Source of the DNA: Komagataeibacter medellinensis NBRC 3288
GTDB lineage: Bacteria > Pseudomonadota > Alphaproteobacteria > Acetobacterales > Acetobacteraceae
DNA: 64,000 nucleotides
Assembly (NCBI RefSeq): GCF_000182745.2
Contig: NC_016027.1
Coordinates: 2,324,001 to 2,388,000 of the forward strand
Direction: 5' to 3'
The notes below the pieces were generated by a model, which did not search any database, was not told the DNA's origin, and saw only the letters and a list, made by a program, of their open reading frames with translations. This document shows positions 19,888 to 30,102 of the stretch, piece after piece. The first letter of the stretch is position 1, and every line of letters begins with the position of its first letter. The translations under genes were made by a program, and so were the position numbers.

Positions 19888-21233
19888 CAGGGCGTGGAGA
19901 TGGTCAGGCCCAGCGGTGCCGCGACCGATGGGTCGCCCGCCATGGACAGGGCAACGCCCAGCATCATCAGGTTAACCGGCTTCATCGGGCGCAGTGCGAT
20001 CTGCAGCGGGTGGTCCTGCGGGGATTGCAGGAACCGGCCCATGGCGCGCATGGAAGCATCATCGGACGTAGCCAGCATGGTCAGCAGGTTCTGACGGTAG
20101 GCACCCACTTCCATGTTCCGGCTTTTGGCCAGGCCAGCCACGATGTTGCCAGCAAGGGAGTGGTCTTCCCATGTCATGGCGGCGGAGACGATGCGCGCGG
20201 TCTCGGGAATGATGGCCATGTCGTCAAACGGGATCTGGTCCAGTTCCGCCACTACGGACAGATTGCCCATGTCCGGGGCCTGCACTGTCAGCGGTTCAAG
20301 GTGCACATGGCTCGTGCTGCGGTCGCTGATGCTGTTGACATGGATGTTGCCGGTAAAATGGTCATAGCCGAACGAATTGAGGATGGATGAGTTGTCCGTG
20401 CCGGTGGACCACAGCGTGAGGTTGGTCACGTTCGTGTCCATCTTGTCCTCTGTTTCGGTGGAGAAACGCGATGTGGTCACATGGTCGATCTGGAGCATGG
20501 GGTGGGTGCTGGCGATCTCCACCTTCCTGAGGTCCATGGTCTGGGGGTGGCTCTCATGGATCAGATGGCCCGACTGGATCAGACTTGCGACCTCGCTGGC
20601 GAAGTCCGGCCCGTCAATCTGCAGGTGCTCGACCGCGATGCGGCGCGAGGGGGTCAGGTTGATCTGTGTGGCCAGTTTCTCCAGGTCAAGATGCGAGGAG
20701 CGCCCCACCCCGTACTGGCCGATCGCCATGCGCCCGATGGTCATATCGATCTGGCTGGCGGGAATGGTCAGGTGCAGGTTGGTGAAGATGCCGGTGTCCA
20801 GCACAAGCGAATCGAAGCCCAGCGGGCGGGCCGTCTCCGCCGTGACGCGCGCGGTGTTGGGCATGACAAGGTTGCCCAGCGCCACCTGGTCGAGCGAAAT
20901 CGTGCTGTCCTGTGTCATGACTTTCACGTCACGCAGGACAAGGCTGCCGATCTTTTCGCCCTGCACGTTGTTGCCGGTCAGGCCACCCAGCCGCACGTCG
21001 GCCGCGATCAGCGTCATGGTCGGGTTGTGGTAGGTCACCGCGGTAAAATGCGCGCCGCGCGCCAGCGTGCGCGGGCGGGCCGTGGCGTAACTGAACGTGG
21101 CGTCCGGCCCGAGGGAGGCGCGGAAGTCCGCAATGCCAGCCTCCAGCCTGCGCTGGGCGAAGTGGTGCACCCCCCAACTGCCAACCAGTAGAACAAGTAT
21201 GAGCAGGGGAATGGCGGGATAGAATTTCTTCAC
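19887..21233 (-). CDS. Membrane-anchored periplasmic protein, unknown
   Basis: This 448-residue protein has one N-terminal membrane anchor (IPLLILVLLVGSWGVHHFAQ, about 8-27) and a long beta-rich domain with repeated short strands (RDVKVMTQDSTISLDQVALG, RIAVEHLQIDGPDF). The pattern recalls DUF945/YdgA-like or AsmA-like periplasmic proteins, but no family motif was firmly recognised. It is coupled to the reductase-like gene downstream. Confidence 0.6.
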   Translation of the reverse strand: MKKFYPAIPLLILVLLVGSWGVHHFAQRRLEAGIADFRASLGPDATFSYATARPRTLARGAHFTAVTYHNPTMTLIAADVRLGGLTGNNVQGEKIGSLVLRDVKVMTQDSTISLDQVALGNLVMPNTARVTAETARPLGFDSLVLDTGIFTNLHLTIPASQIDMTIGRMAIGQYGVGRSSHLDLEKLATQINLTPSRRIAVEHLQIDGPDFASEVASLIQSGHLIHESHPQTMDLRKVEIASTHPMLQIDHVTTSRFSTETEDKMDTNVTNLTLWSTGTDNSSILNSFGYDHFTGNIHVNSISDRSTSHVHLEPLTVQAPDMGNLSVVAELDQIPFDDMAIIPETARIVSAAMTWEDHSLAGNIVAGLAKSRNMEVGAYRQNLLTMLATSDDASMRAMGRFLQSPQDHPLQIALRPMKPVNLMMLGVALSMAGDPSVAAPLGLTISTP

Positions 21234-21390
21234 GAGCCTTGAATCCGTAATAACCTTGAACCGAGTGCTATCGCATTAGCGCCCCCCTCGGCAATCGCCC
21301 GTGGGGGATATGGGGCGGGAAAGATGGTGGTATCATAATACCACACACGGTTTTTTAGCGGAAAAATGCCGCCGATACGGGATTATGTGC

Positions 21391-21420
21391 TTGACGTTTG
21401 TGTGGCGTACGGATGATAAC
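21391..21420 (+). promoter_or_regulatory. Candidate promoter for rplM-rpsI
   Basis: TTGACG (21391-21396), an 18-bp spacer and GATAAC (21415-21420) precede rplM by 44 bp. Five and four of six bases match the sigma-70 boxes. Confidence 0.5.
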
Positions 21421-21464
21421 GCGCCACCTGTTACCGCTACATTACTGGACGGAACACTGAATCC

Positions 21465-21947
21465 ATGAAGACCACACTTTCGCTGAAGCCCGCCGAGGTG
21501 ACGCGTGGCTGGACCCTGATCGACGCCGAGGGCCTCGTTCTGGGTCGTCTGGCCGCCATCGTTGCCCAGCGCCTGCGCGGCAAGCACAAGCCCCAGTTCA
21601 CCCCGCATGTTGATTGTGGCGACAATATCGTCATCATCAATGCCGAGAAGGTCAGCCTGACCGGCAACAAGGTGGACCAGAAGTTGTTCCATTATCACAC
21701 CGGTTATCCCGGTGGGATCAAGGAACGTACGATCACCCAGCGCTTGACTGGCAAGAACCCCGGCCACGTCGTGCGCAAGGCGGTCGAGCGCATGATCACT
21801 CGCGGCCCCTTGCAGCGTGCACAGATGAAGCACCTGTACGTGTATGCCGGCAGCGAACACCCGCATGAAGGCCAGAAGCCGCAGGTGCTCGATGTCGCGT
21901 CGCTGAACCGCAAGAATGCCGTCAACACCCAGAAGGTCGGGGGCTGA
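21465..21947 (+). CDS. rplM: 50S ribosomal protein L13
   Basis: This 160-residue ribosomal protein begins with the family pattern [20 protein letters not shown] and shows [20 protein letters not shown], then [17 protein letters not shown]. The alphaproteobacterial C-terminal extension ends in [14 protein letters not shown]. It is followed 5 bp later by rpsI, the universal pairing. Confidence 0.98.
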   Translation: MKTTLSLKPAEVTRGWTLIDAEGLVLGRLAAIVAQRLRGKHKPQFTPHVDCGDNIVIINAEKVSLTGNKVDQKLFHYHTGYPGGIKERTITQRLTGKNPGHVVRKAVERMITRGPLQRAQMKHLYVYAGSEHPHEGQKPQVLDVASLNRKNAVNTQKVGG

Positions 21948-21952
21948 ACCAC

Positions 21953-22456
21953 ATGTCTGAAACCCAAGAACGCACAGGCACGCTGGCTGACCTGAAGGAA
22001 GCTGTTGCTTCCGGCCAGGTTGTTTCCTCGCAGGAAGCGGCACCCGTCTATGAAGCCAAGCGCGATGCGCAGGGCCGTTCCTATGCCACCGGCCGTCGTA
22101 AGGATGCCGTGGCCCGTGTGTGGATCAAGCCGGGCAAGGGCGACATCATCGTCAATGGCCGTTCGGTCGGCACCTACTTTGCCCGTCCGGTCCTGCGTAT
22201 GCTGATCACGCAGCCCTTCCTGGTGGCTGACCGCTACAACCAGTTCGACGTGTACTGCACGGTCGTTGGTGGTGGTCTGTCCGGTCAGGCCGGTGCGGTC
22301 CGTCACGGCATCAGCCGTGCACTGACCCATTACGAGCCTGCGCTGCGCAGCATTCTGAAGGCCGCTGGCTTCCTGACGCGCGATTCGCGTGTTGTTGAAC
22401 GTAAGAAGTACGGCCGCGCCAAGGCCCGTCGTTCCTTCCAGTTCAGCAAGCGCTGA
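21953..22456 (+). CDS. rpsI: 30S ribosomal protein S9
   Basis: This 167-residue protein has the S9 core ([40 protein letters not shown]) and the invariant C-terminus [16 protein letters not shown], whose tail reaches the ribosomal P site. The ~35-residue N-terminal extension is acidic and common in alphaproteobacteria. Confidence 0.98.
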   Translation: MSETQERTGTLADLKEAVASGQVVSSQEAAPVYEAKRDAQGRSYATGRRKDAVARVWIKPGKGDIIVNGRSVGTYFARPVLRMLITQPFLVADRYNQFDVYCTVVGGGLSGQAGAVRHGISRALTHYEPALRSILKAAGFLTRDSRVVERKKYGRAKARRSFQFSKR

Positions 22457-22466
22457 TCCTGCTTTT

Positions 22467-22527
22467 CCCGTGGCATGCCACGGGATACGGGTTTTGCAAC
22501 GGGGTCGGTCCAGCAATGGATCGGCCC
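22467..22527 (+). terminator. Tandem hairpins after rpsI
   Basis: An 18-bp perfect palindrome CCCGTGGCATGCCACGGG (22467-22484) is followed by GTTTT, and a second stem GGGGTCGGTCC/GGATCGGCCCC (22500-22527, with G-U pairs) comes next. They probably terminate the rplM-rpsI transcript. Confidence 0.6.
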
Positions 22528-22559
22528 CGTTCTGCGTTGGGCCTTTTATCCGCCAAAAC

Positions 22560-22656
22560 GGAAAGACGTTTTTGGTGTAGCTTTTCTCAAAAAGATTCAG
22601 GGGAATGCGACCTTCCTGAAAAAAGGTGGCACCCGGCAATCTTGATCATTCTTTTA
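22560..22656 (-). repeat. Interspersed nested-palindrome repeat, copy D
   Basis: This is a diverged copy in the orientation of copy C: GTTTTTGGTGTAGCTTTTCTC, then AATGCGACC ... GGTGGCACCCGG. It lies between convergent rpsI and the 94-residue hypothetical gene. Confidence 0.65.
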
Positions 22657-22938
22657 CGCGAAGGGATTGGCCACCCTGGCGGCCTTGCGTGGCGGTAGGC
22701 TGTCGGGCAGGTCCTTCTGCGCGCCCAGCGTAGCGACCACCTGCTGCATGAACGCCAGCAGCGCGCGCGCGCGTTCCAGCCCGGCCTTATCGCGGCTGAG
22801 GTTGGCCTGACCGTAGAAGGCGATGCTGTCGGTGCCGTTTTCCACCGTCATGCCGCCAATGGTGCGGCTGGTGCTGTTATCGGCAAAAGGCACAAGGTCA
22901 GTAGCAATAGGGCCGGATTTGGTGGAATGGGCAGTCAT
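22654..22938 (-). CDS. Hypothetical protein
   Basis: This 94-residue protein has an N-terminal stretch of short strands (TIGGMTVENGTDSIAFYGQA) and a C-terminal helix (KAGLERARALLAFMQQVVAT). No family was recognised. The LERARALLAFMQQVV helix suggests a soluble alpha/beta protein. It starts 30 bp downstream of the secreted nuclease gene and may be cotranscribed. Confidence 0.65.
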   Translation of the reverse strand: MTAHSTKSGPIATDLVPFADNSTSRTIGGMTVENGTDSIAFYGQANLSRDKAGLERARALLAFMQQVVATLGAQKDLPDSLPPRKAARVANPFA

Positions 22939-22968
22939 GGTTGTCTCTCCTGTTGCCAGCGCGTGATC

Positions 22969-23823
22969 TTACCAGCGGTAATATACATGTCGCCGTGTAG
23001 TGGTGCGACGGCGGCGGCGCGTATGGCTGGTGGCGGTGTGTGCGCGGCCAAACGGCAGGGTCATGCAGGTCTGTTTCATGCGCGCGGGAAGGGCAGGAAA
23101 GGGATCGACTCCTGTCATGTGCGTCAACTCCGCTACGCTGACATGGCTGCAACCGGGATTGCGGGCCACATTATGGCATACATAAACCCCCGTCTGCTGC
23201 CGGGCGGGCGCATAGACGGCTTTCCATGTAGATGTTGGCACCAGTATCCGGTCGGTGCCTATGGCCGACAGGCTGGCGGCATGGAAGGCGGGGCCGCTTA
23301 CCACGTACAGTTCACCCTGACTCAGGGCCAGGCGGCGCAGGCCCGATTCGATCATGGCCCATTTTTCCCGGTTTAGCACGGGGCGCTGGGGCACGATGTT
23401 GGACAGGGCAAAGGTTTCTTCCTGTGTCCGTAGGTCCGGCATGTCGCCTGAAGGCACCATGTGCCCCCGGTCGTAGCCGGAGCGGACATAATCCTCCAGT
23501 TCGGCGCGAGATCCGGGCGGGATGCGGGTATCGGGGTGGAATTCGCCCTTGCGCGGGGTGGACATGGCGGCACGTATCATCGCGGCGTCAAGATGTTCCG
23601 CGGCCCATAGTGGTTCGCGCGCCAGACCGGAATACAGAACCGCAAATCTGCTGCTGCACAGGATCTGGGTCTGTTGCGCCATGCGGGGATTGTCCAGAAC
23701 GGGTAACTGCCCACCCGCGCCCAGTGCCGTACAGTCCTGCGCCCGTGCGGCGTGGCTGACGAACAGGGCCAGCAGGCCGAAGGCGGCACGCCGCAGGCAA
23801 CGGGTCAGGGGGGATGGGGGCAT
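22969..23823 (-). CDS. Secreted DNA/RNA non-specific endonuclease
   Basis: This 284-residue protein has a signal peptide (AAFGLLALFVSHAARAQ, cleavage near 28) and the NUC1/Serratia-nuclease core with the catalytic motif YDRGHMVPSGDM and the metal-binding Asn region ALSNIVPQRPVLNREKWAMI. Such enzymes cut DNA and RNA outside the cytoplasm and need Mg2+. The last ~20 residues are unusually Arg/Thr rich (SHTRRRRRTTTRRHV). Six cysteines suggest disulphides. Confidence 0.9.
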   Translation of the reverse strand: MPPSPLTRCLRRAAFGLLALFVSHAARAQDCTALGAGGQLPVLDNPRMAQQTQILCSSRFAVLYSGLAREPLWAAEHLDAAMIRAAMSTPRKGEFHPDTRIPPGSRAELEDYVRSGYDRGHMVPSGDMPDLRTQEETFALSNIVPQRPVLNREKWAMIESGLRRLALSQGELYVVSGPAFHAASLSAIGTDRILVPTSTWKAVYAPARQQTGVYVCHNVARNPGCSHVSVAELTHMTGVDPFPALPARMKQTCMTLPFGRAHTATSHTRRRRRTTTRRHVYYRW

Positions 23824-23890
23824 GGACTGGTGTTATCCATCTGTTCTGGTAAAACGGCCGTATTCATGAAACATCCCGCAGGGCAGGACA

Positions 23891-24067
23891 ATGGTGGAAC
23901 AACCCGATTCAGGCAGTCCAGACCCGCGTTTTATCATGCGTCGGCGCGAATTGCCCCCCACGCGGCGCGAGCGCCTGCTGCGTATCGCGCTGCGCGTGGT
24001 GACCGTTGTGCTGCTGGTGGCAGCGCTAGGCGATCTCGTGTTCAGCCTTGTCCATCACGGGCATTGA
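23891..24067 (+). CDS. Small single-span membrane protein
   Basis: This 58-residue frame (MVEQPDSGSP..., ending VHHGH) has a basic middle (RRRELPPTRRERLLR) and a hydrophobic C-terminal segment (VVTVVLLVAALGDLVFSLV), an inner-membrane tail-anchored pattern. It is divergent from the nuclease gene and its stop is directly followed by the stop of the convergent gene at 24068. Supported by composition and tight packing only. Confidence 0.55.
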   Translation: MVEQPDSGSPDPRFIMRRRELPPTRRERLLRIALRVVTVVLLVAALGDLVFSLVHHGH

Positions 24068-24721
24068 TCAGGGTCGTGCACCTGCTGCCTGTCCGGGTGG
24101 GGGCAGGTCACCCGGAGCATGGTCGCGGGCCAGGGCGATGGTCACGTCAACGGTTTCCTGATTGACCAGGGTATCGAATTGCGGGTCCACCACCGTGTTC
24201 TGTGCGGTGGGAATCATATCGCCAAAACGCAGGTGATCCCAGTTGATATGGTCATGTGCGGCGCGGGTGAAGTCAAAGCCAAGCATGGAATGGGGCAGGC
24301 CATCGGGTGCGATATAGGACCAGGCGAAGTGGCAGCGCGCCGGGGCGCCGTTCTGGGTAAACAGCGCATGAACAAAGCCGGGTGTTACATCCGTCTGCAC
24401 CGTGTTCATCAGGTAATGCGGGGCCTGCTTCTGCAATGCGGGGGTTACCAACGTATTTAGTAACCCCGCCTGTACCATCTCGGGTACATGCGCCATGAAG
24501 ATGGTCTGGTTTACGGTCATTTCGACCTGGCAGGGAGTCGTGCTGGCGATGCGGGTTTCGATCCCCCATGCATGGGCGGTGCTGTGCGCATCGGTCAGGG
24601 GCGTGGGATAGGATGGCGTGCCGGCCGCATGGGCCGTGGCCGCCATCAGGCCGGGTACCGCCAGGCACAGCAGGGCCAGTACCATGACATGGGAACGGGG
24701 GGCAGGATCGGAGCAGGGCAA
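24068..24721 (-). CDS. Secreted hypothetical protein
   Basis: This 217-residue protein has a signal peptide (VMVLALLCLAVPGLMAATAHA, cleavage near 33). The mature part has two cysteines (TTPCQVEM and APARCHFAW) likely forming a disulphide. No family was recognised. Its Ala/His-rich composition and lack of membrane spans suggest a periplasmic protein. Confidence 0.7.
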   Translation of the reverse strand: MPCSDPAPRSHVMVLALLCLAVPGLMAATAHAAGTPSYPTPLTDAHSTAHAWGIETRIASTTPCQVEMTVNQTIFMAHVPEMVQAGLLNTLVTPALQKQAPHYLMNTVQTDVTPGFVHALFTQNGAPARCHFAWSYIAPDGLPHSMLGFDFTRAAHDHINWDHLRFGDMIPTAQNTVVDPQFDTLVNQETVDVTIALARDHAPGDLPPPGQAAGARP

Positions 24722-25162
24722 AGGCAGGCACCAGTTGGCGTGAGGGGAAACGGGGGAGGCTATGCAGAACGATGGCCGCCCCCTTTTTTGTCATGACAGG
24801 TTGCGTCCTGTCACCCCCAACCAGTCATCCGGCTGTGGGGATACGTGCAATACTCTATCATGAAGTAATGAGAGCAGTAGGGTACCAGGTCATGACAGAT
24901 ATGTTCTGTAATGATTGTGTATCAATCTGTAAAATTATATCCCTGTCATTCAAATGACACAATAATCCGCTTACTGTCCACCGTGCCCTTGGGGTCAAAC
25001 TATTGAGGCGGAATGTTTTTTGGGGATCTGTTTGTACGGGAACCCCCAGCATCCAATCGCGTTTGCGGGCACAGGATACCAATCAGGGAAAGACGCCGCC
25101 AGTCTGCATGCCCGCACGGTGGCATGCAGGCTGGAACAACCGGCGCTTCAGGTCAGGAAACC
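24722..25162. other. 440-bp gap without a convincing gene
   Basis: I see no gene here. The middle is AT-rich compared with its surroundings. Three related palindromic motifs occur: TGTCATGACA (24789-24798), GTCATGACA (24889-24897) and TGTCAT-N4-ATGACA (24944-24959). They may be regulator sites for the flanking genes. Confidence 0.5.
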
Positions 25163-25411
25163 ATGTTTGATTCAAAGATCATAGAAGTCGATGGAGTGTT
25201 TGTGGGCGCTGCCATCATTACCGGCATTGCAACATCGCTGCGCTTTTATGCCACGCATGAGAGTGTGCGTTCGCTGCACAATGTTCTCATGCCCGACCTT
25301 GCGGCGTTACGGGAGCATGTCACGATTACATTCCGGCGCATGGGGCAGGGGCGACGGGGTCAGCGTCGGGTAAGGCTGTCTTTGCCGCCTGCATTGATGG
25401 GAAAACAATAA
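25163..25411 (+). CDS. Small hypothetical protein
   Basis: This 82-residue protein starts at ATG 25163 after AGGAAACC. It has a moderately hydrophobic stretch (VFVGAAIITGIATSLRF) and a basic C-terminus (RRMGQGRRGQRRVRLSL). The frame extends upstream to 25013 but that part is of poor composition. No family was recognised. Confidence 0.55.
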   Translation: MFDSKIIEVDGVFVGAAIITGIATSLRFYATHESVRSLHNVLMPDLAALREHVTITFRRMGQGRRGQRRVRLSLPPALMGKQ

Positions 25412-25490
25412 AGATTTCAGGCGCTGCCTTTTTTTATCAAGGCAGCGTTCTTCAATGCTTTCTGGAAAATTTTTGCCAGAAACGTCCTCA
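25411..25490 (+). repeat. Interspersed nested-palindrome repeat, copy E
   Basis: This copy in the orientation of A has the hairpin GCTGCCTTTTTTTATC/AAGGCAGC followed by GTTCTTCAATGCTTTC and a second palindrome (CTGGAAAATTTTTGCCAG). It lies between the 82-residue gene and convergent ilvD. Confidence 0.7.
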
Positions 25491-25555
25491 TGATCGGAAG
25501 ATGTTGTCTGATCGCCTTTTCAGGCAGCCTCTGGCACTTCATAAAAACTGTCACG

Positions 25556-25585
25556 AAAAACCCGGCAGGAACGGATCCTGCCGGG
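25556..25585 (-). terminator. Rho-independent terminator of ilvD
   Basis: A perfect 10-bp stem CCCGGCAGGA/TCCTGCCGGG with a 5-nt loop is followed on the minus strand by five T residues, 30 bp after the ilvD stop. Confidence 0.85.
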
Positions 25586-25614
25586 CGCTACAGGCTCAGG
25601 GTCGTGACGGTTGG

Positions 25615-27477
25615 TTAGCGGCTGGTGCGGCGGCCTAGTTGGCTGACATCGCGCACGGCACCCCTGGCCGCGCTGGTGGTCAGGGCGCTGTAGGCCTGAA
25701 GGGCAACCGAGACCTCACGCTGGCGGTCGGGCTGCCAGGCGCGCGCGCCACGTTCTTCCATCGTATCGCGGCGGGCGGCAAGGTCCGCATCGCTTACGGT
25801 CGTGCGCAGGATGCGGTTGGGAATATCGATCTCGATCGTATCGCCTTCCTCCAGCAGCCCGATGATGCCGCCTTCCGCCGCTTCAGGCGAGATATGGCCA
25901 ATGGAAAGCCCCGAACTGCCGCCCGAGAAACGTCCATCGGTAATCAGTGCGCATTTTTCCGCCAGACCCTTGGATTTGAGGTAGCTGGTCGGGTACAGCA
26001 TTTCCTGCATGCCGGGGCCGCCCTTGGGGCCTTCGTAGCGGATCACCACTACGTCACCCGCCACGATTTGGTTGCTCAGGATAGCGGAAACAGCGGCATC
26101 CTGGCTTTCAAAGATGCGCGCAGGCCCGGTAAAGGTCAGCAGGTTTGCCGCCACACCGGCCGTTTTCACGATCGCGCCGTCTTCCGCCAGGTTGCCAAAC
26201 AGCACTGCAAGCCCGCCATCCTGACTGTAAGCGTGTTCCGCATCCCGGATCGCGCCATGCGCCCGGTCGGTATCGAGTGCCTTATAGCGGCTGGACTGGG
26301 AGAATGCCTGCGTGGTCCGCACCCCGCCGGGGGCAGCACGGAAGAAGGTGCGCGCCTCCTCATCCGCCGTGCTGGCGCTGATATCCCATTTTGTCAGTGC
26401 AGTGCTTACGCTGGGGGCATGTACGCTGGGTGCATCCTGATGCAGCAGGCCCATGCGCGCCAGTTCTCCCATGATGGCGGGAATGCCGCCTGCGCGGTGC
26501 ACGTCCTCCATATGGATATCCATGCGCGAGGGCGAGACCTTGCACAGGTTGGGTACCTTGTGGGAAAGCCGGTCGATGTCGGACATGGTGAAATGCACCT
26601 TGCCCTCGTGCGCTGCTGCCAGAAGGTGCAGCACGGTGTTGGTTGACCCGCCCATGGCGATATCGACCGACATGGCGTTTTCAAACGCAGCCTTGGTGGC
26701 GATGCCGCGCGGCAGGGCGGTGGCATCGTCGTTCTCGTACCAGCGGCGGGCAAGGGCGACGATCTCGCGCCCCGCGCGCATGAACAGTTCGCGGCGGTCG
26801 GCATGAGTGGCCACAAGGCTGCCATTGCCCGGCAGGGCCAGGCCCAGCGCCTCGGTCAGGCAGTTCATGGAATTGGCGGTGAACATGCCCGAGCACGACC
26901 CGCAGGTGGGGCACGCCGAGCGTTCGATGGTGGCCGACTGCTCATCGCTGACATCGGAATTGGCCGCCGCCACCATCGATGTGATCAGGTCAACCTGCTG
27001 CTCGGTGCCATTATTGATGATCTTGCCCGCTTCCATCGGCCCGCCGGAGACGAAGATGGTGGGGATATTGAGTCGCATCGCCGCCATCAGCATACCTGGC
27101 GTGATCTTGTCGCAGTTGCTGATGCACACCAGCGCATCGGCGCAGTGTGCGTTGACCATGTATTCCACCGCATCCGCGATCAATTCGCGTGAGGGCAGGC
27201 TGTACAGCATGCCGCCATGGCCCATGGCGATGCCGTCATCAACCGCAATGGTATTGAACTCACGCCCGATACCACCCGCATCGGCCACGGCACCGGCTAC
27301 AAGCTGGCCCAGATCCTTGAGGTGAACATGGCCGGGCACGAACTGGGTGAAGGAATTGGCGATGGCAATGATCGGCTTGCCGAAGTCACTATCCTGCATG
27401 CCGGTTGCACGCCACAGGCTGCGCGCACCGGCCATGTTGCGGCCATGGGTCGTAGTGCGGGAACGATAGGCGGGCAT
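25615..27477 (-). CDS. ilvD: Dihydroxy-acid dehydratase
   Basis: This 620-residue iron-sulphur enzyme catalyses the third step of valine/isoleucine synthesis. Family signatures are present: [20 protein letters not shown] (cluster Cys), [20 protein letters not shown], and near the C-terminus [20 protein letters not shown]. The start at 27477 gives [20 protein letters not shown]; an upstream extension of the frame is unlike the family. It is divergent from the AsmA-like gene. Confidence 0.96.
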   Translation of the reverse strand: MPAYRSRTTTHGRNMAGARSLWRATGMQDSDFGKPIIAIANSFTQFVPGHVHLKDLGQLVAGAVADAGGIGREFNTIAVDDGIAMGHGGMLYSLPSRELIADAVEYMVNAHCADALVCISNCDKITPGMLMAAMRLNIPTIFVSGGPMEAGKIINNGTEQQVDLITSMVAAANSDVSDEQSATIERSACPTCGSCSGMFTANSMNCLTEALGLALPGNGSLVATHADRRELFMRAGREIVALARRWYENDDATALPRGIATKAAFENAMSVDIAMGGSTNTVLHLLAAAHEGKVHFTMSDIDRLSHKVPNLCKVSPSRMDIHMEDVHRAGGIPAIMGELARMGLLHQDAPSVHAPSVSTALTKWDISASTADEEARTFFRAAPGGVRTTQAFSQSSRYKALDTDRAHGAIRDAEHAYSQDGGLAVLFGNLAEDGAIVKTAGVAANLLTFTGPARIFESQDAAVSAILSNQIVAGDVVVIRYEGPKGGPGMQEMLYPTSYLKSKGLAEKCALITDGRFSGGSSGLSIGHISPEAAEGGIIGLLEEGDTIEIDIPNRILRTTVSDADLAARRDTMEERGARAWQPDRQREVSVALQAYSALTTSAARGAVRDVSQLGRRTSR

Positions 27478-27686
27478 GACGGTGACCTCTCGCGGCAATC
27501 TGGTTATCATGAAGGGTAGGAGAATCTGCCTGACCGCATACAGGACACGCGCGCATGGCGCCAGTCCAAACCTGCCGTTAACCATGGTTGGCCATGCTGG
27601 TGGCCCGGTAGCCTGCCGCAACTCCGCTTGCGGCCATCCGTTCGTCTGGTTACCTGTTTTTCCGCCGCACAAGGAGTGCCTGCCCC

Positions 27687-29828
27687 ATGCCACAGCCCGC
27701 AAAGCCTGATAGCCCGCCTCGTCGTAATTTACTGGCGCAGATCCGTTTTCCGTTCCTGGGTGTGCTGGTGGTGGGTGTGCTGGCGCTGGTCATATTCTGG
27801 TCGTGGGACTGGTTCATCCCCATGGTGGAACGCCGCGCCGGCGCGGCGCTGGGGCGTAAGGTAACGCTTGCGCACCTGCATGTGCATGTTGGCCGCGTGA
27901 TCCGTATCACGGCCGATGAGGTGAAGATTGACGAACCCGAGGGTTTCGCCACCCTGCCGCCCTTTGCCACCGCCGACCATCTGATGGTGGGGGTCCGCCT
28001 GTGGCCCCTGCTGGGCGGGAAGCTGGACCTGCCGGTCATTGCGCTGGACAAACCGGTGGTTGAACTGAACGAAAAGCGTGACGGTACCGCCAACTATCAG
28101 TTTCCCGCCAGTGGTGGCGGTGGTTCGACCGCCATGCCACGCATTGGCGAGCTTAATATTGATGCGGGCCAGCTTCATCTTGTTCATGCCGGGCTGCGCA
28201 GCAACATGCGTGCCGAGGTGCATACCACGCCGGGGCAGGGAGATGTGCAACCCCGGATCGTGGCGGATGTACGCGGCACCTATACCGGGCAGGCCATCAT
28301 CGGGCATTTCTCGGGCGGGGCGCTGGTCTCGCTGGCTGACAGGACCAGGCCCTACCCGGTTGATGTAGACGTGCGCCACGGCCCCACGCGCCTGACACTG
28401 GTGGGCACGGTGGATGATCCGCTGTCTTTTGCCGGTACCCGGCTCAGGCTGACGCTGGCGGGGCCGGACATGTCGCTGCTTTATCCGCTGACCGGCGTAG
28501 TGATCCCTCAGACCCCTGCCTACCATGTGGCGGGCAGCCTGGACTATCATGACGGGCGGGTGCGCTTTCGCAATTTTGAAGGCGTGGTCGGCTCCAGCGA
28601 CCTGGGCGGCACGCTGGATGTGGACCCGCACCAGAGTGTCACATTCGTGGATACCAACCTGCATTCACGCCATGTGGACCTGGCGGACCTTGGCGGTTTC
28701 TTTGGTGCGACGCCGGGCGAGCATCCCTCCACCACCCAGCAGGCGGCGCAGGAAAAGGTGCATCAGGCCAGCGGCGCGGTGCTGCCCTCCACACCCATCA
28801 ACATGCCCCGCCTCAAGGCCACCAATGTCCATCTTGCCTATCATGGCGACCATATCGAAAACCGGCATACCCCGCTCGACAACATTGATGTGCTGGCGGA
28901 TATCCGCGATGGCACGATTGATGTCCATCATCTCAATTTTGCCGTGGGCAAGGGCACGCTGGCCAGCAGTGGCACCTTTGTGCCGCAGGGCAATGGCATG
29001 GATGCGCGCATCCGTATCGACATGGAGCAGATCGACCTTGCCCGTCTGATGCAGGCAATGGGCCACAACCTGCATGGGCAGGGGATCATTGGCGGGCATA
29101 TCGTGGTGCATGGCCATGGCCAGTCGCTGGCGCAGATCGTGGGCAATGGCGATGGCGGCATTACCATGGCGCTGGATGACGGAGGCGACATTTCGGCCAT
29201 CCTGCCCGACCTGCTGGGGCTGGAACTGGGTAAAGCGCTGCTTTCCGCACTTGGCCTGCCCGCACGGACTGACCTGAAATGCCTGATTGCCGACATGCCC
29301 CTGCAGGACGGCGTGTTCCACACCCGCACCATGCTCCTGGAAACGGGCGATACCCGCACCGTGGGCAGTGGGGACATCCGCTTCAGTAACAATACCATCG
29401 ACTATAAACTGCTTACCCATTCACGACATTTTGCCATCGCGTCTTTTCCCGGCCCGCTTTACATCACTGGACCGCTCAAGAGTCCGAATGTCAGGCCGGG
29501 GGCGGAAATCATCGGTCGGGCCGTGGCGTCCGTGCTGACGGGTTTCGTGTTCTCGCCCGTAGGTCTGCTGCCCACCATTGAAGGGGGCGTGGGCAAAAAT
29601 TCATCGTGCGCCAGCGCCATCCGGGAGGTGAATGACAACCCGGCCGCAGGCATCGCCCCCCATGCCAGCCATCCGGGACGGCATGGCGCGCACGGGCATG
29701 GCGTATCTGCCCGGCAGGGTGCGGCCGCCAGCAAGGCAGGTGCGTCCAACATTGGCCCCAACGGGTTGAGTGCCGCCGAGCGCGCACGTATCCGCGCAGT
29801 CTGGGCAGGCAAGATGGCAACACATTGA
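27687..29828 (+). CDS. AsmA-family protein
   Basis: This 713-residue protein has a short basic N-terminus, one membrane span ([20 protein letters not shown], about 24-43) and the AsmA start of domain ([20 protein letters not shown]). Long beta-rich repeats follow, and the C-terminal AsmA-like region includes [20 protein letters not shown], then [14 protein letters not shown]. AsmA-like proteins bridge the periplasm and are thought to carry phospholipids to the outer membrane. AAGGAG stands 10 bases before the ATG. Confidence 0.88.
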   Translation: MPQPAKPDSPPRRNLLAQIRFPFLGVLVVGVLALVIFWSWDWFIPMVERRAGAALGRKVTLAHLHVHVGRVIRITADEVKIDEPEGFATLPPFATADHLMVGVRLWPLLGGKLDLPVIALDKPVVELNEKRDGTANYQFPASGGGGSTAMPRIGELNIDAGQLHLVHAGLRSNMRAEVHTTPGQGDVQPRIVADVRGTYTGQAIIGHFSGGALVSLADRTRPYPVDVDVRHGPTRLTLVGTVDDPLSFAGTRLRLTLAGPDMSLLYPLTGVVIPQTPAYHVAGSLDYHDGRVRFRNFEGVVGSSDLGGTLDVDPHQSVTFVDTNLHSRHVDLADLGGFFGATPGEHPSTTQQAAQEKVHQASGAVLPSTPINMPRLKATNVHLAYHGDHIENRHTPLDNIDVLADIRDGTIDVHHLNFAVGKGTLASSGTFVPQGNGMDARIRIDMEQIDLARLMQAMGHNLHGQGIIGGHIVVHGHGQSLAQIVGNGDGGITMALDDGGDISAILPDLLGLELGKALLSALGLPARTDLKCLIADMPLQDGVFHTRTMLLETGDTRTVGSGDIRFSNNTIDYKLLTHSRHFAIASFPGPLYITGPLKSPNVRPGAEIIGRAVASVLTGFVFSPVGLLPTIEGGVGKNSSCASAIREVNDNPAAGIAPHASHPGRHGAHGHGVSARQGAAASKAGASNIGPNGLSAAERARIRAVWAGKMATH

Positions 29829-29923
29829 AGAACGGAATCCCCGCTTGACCATGCAGGGCATTTCGGCAAAAAGGAACAGGTGCAGCAGGCAACCCGCAAC
29901 TGGCGGGTCAGGCCCGCCGCCAT

Positions 29924-29998
29924 GCCGGGTTAGCACAGTGGTAGTGCAGCGGTTTTGTAAACCGAAGGCCGGGGGTTCAAATCCCTCACCCGGCACCA
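29924..29998 (+). tRNA. tRNA-Thr (TGT), prophage-adjacent
   Basis: The cloverleaf shows acceptor GCCGGGT/ACCCGGC, D-arm AGCACAGTGGTAGTGC, anticodon stem GCGGT/ACCGA (first pair mismatched) with loop TTTGTAA (anticodon TGT) and T-arm GGGGGTTCAAATCCCTC. The discriminator A and CCA are encoded. Phage genes begin about 100 bp beyond its 3' end, making it the likely attachment site. Confidence 0.95.
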
Positions 29999-30029
29999 TA
30001 CACCCAAAGAAAACAATCAGTTAGGAAAA

Positions 30030-30092
30030 GCGCATGGGGCGCACGAAGCGCACGCTTCGCACATGACCCCGGCAAATAAGCCGGCATAAGCC
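30030..30092. terminator. Hairpins at the end of the late operon
   Basis: Between tRNA-Thr and the last phage gene are CGAAGCGCACGCTTCG (about 30045-30060) and CCGGC-AAATAA-GCCGG (about 30070-30085). They may end the leftward late transcript. No long T run follows. Confidence 0.4.
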
Positions 30093-30102
30093 AGCCGTTG
30101 AT

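Noticed and set aside
29999-30102. Integrase gene beside tRNA-Thr
   Set aside because: No frame with integrase motifs exists here; the integrase must be at the other prophage end.
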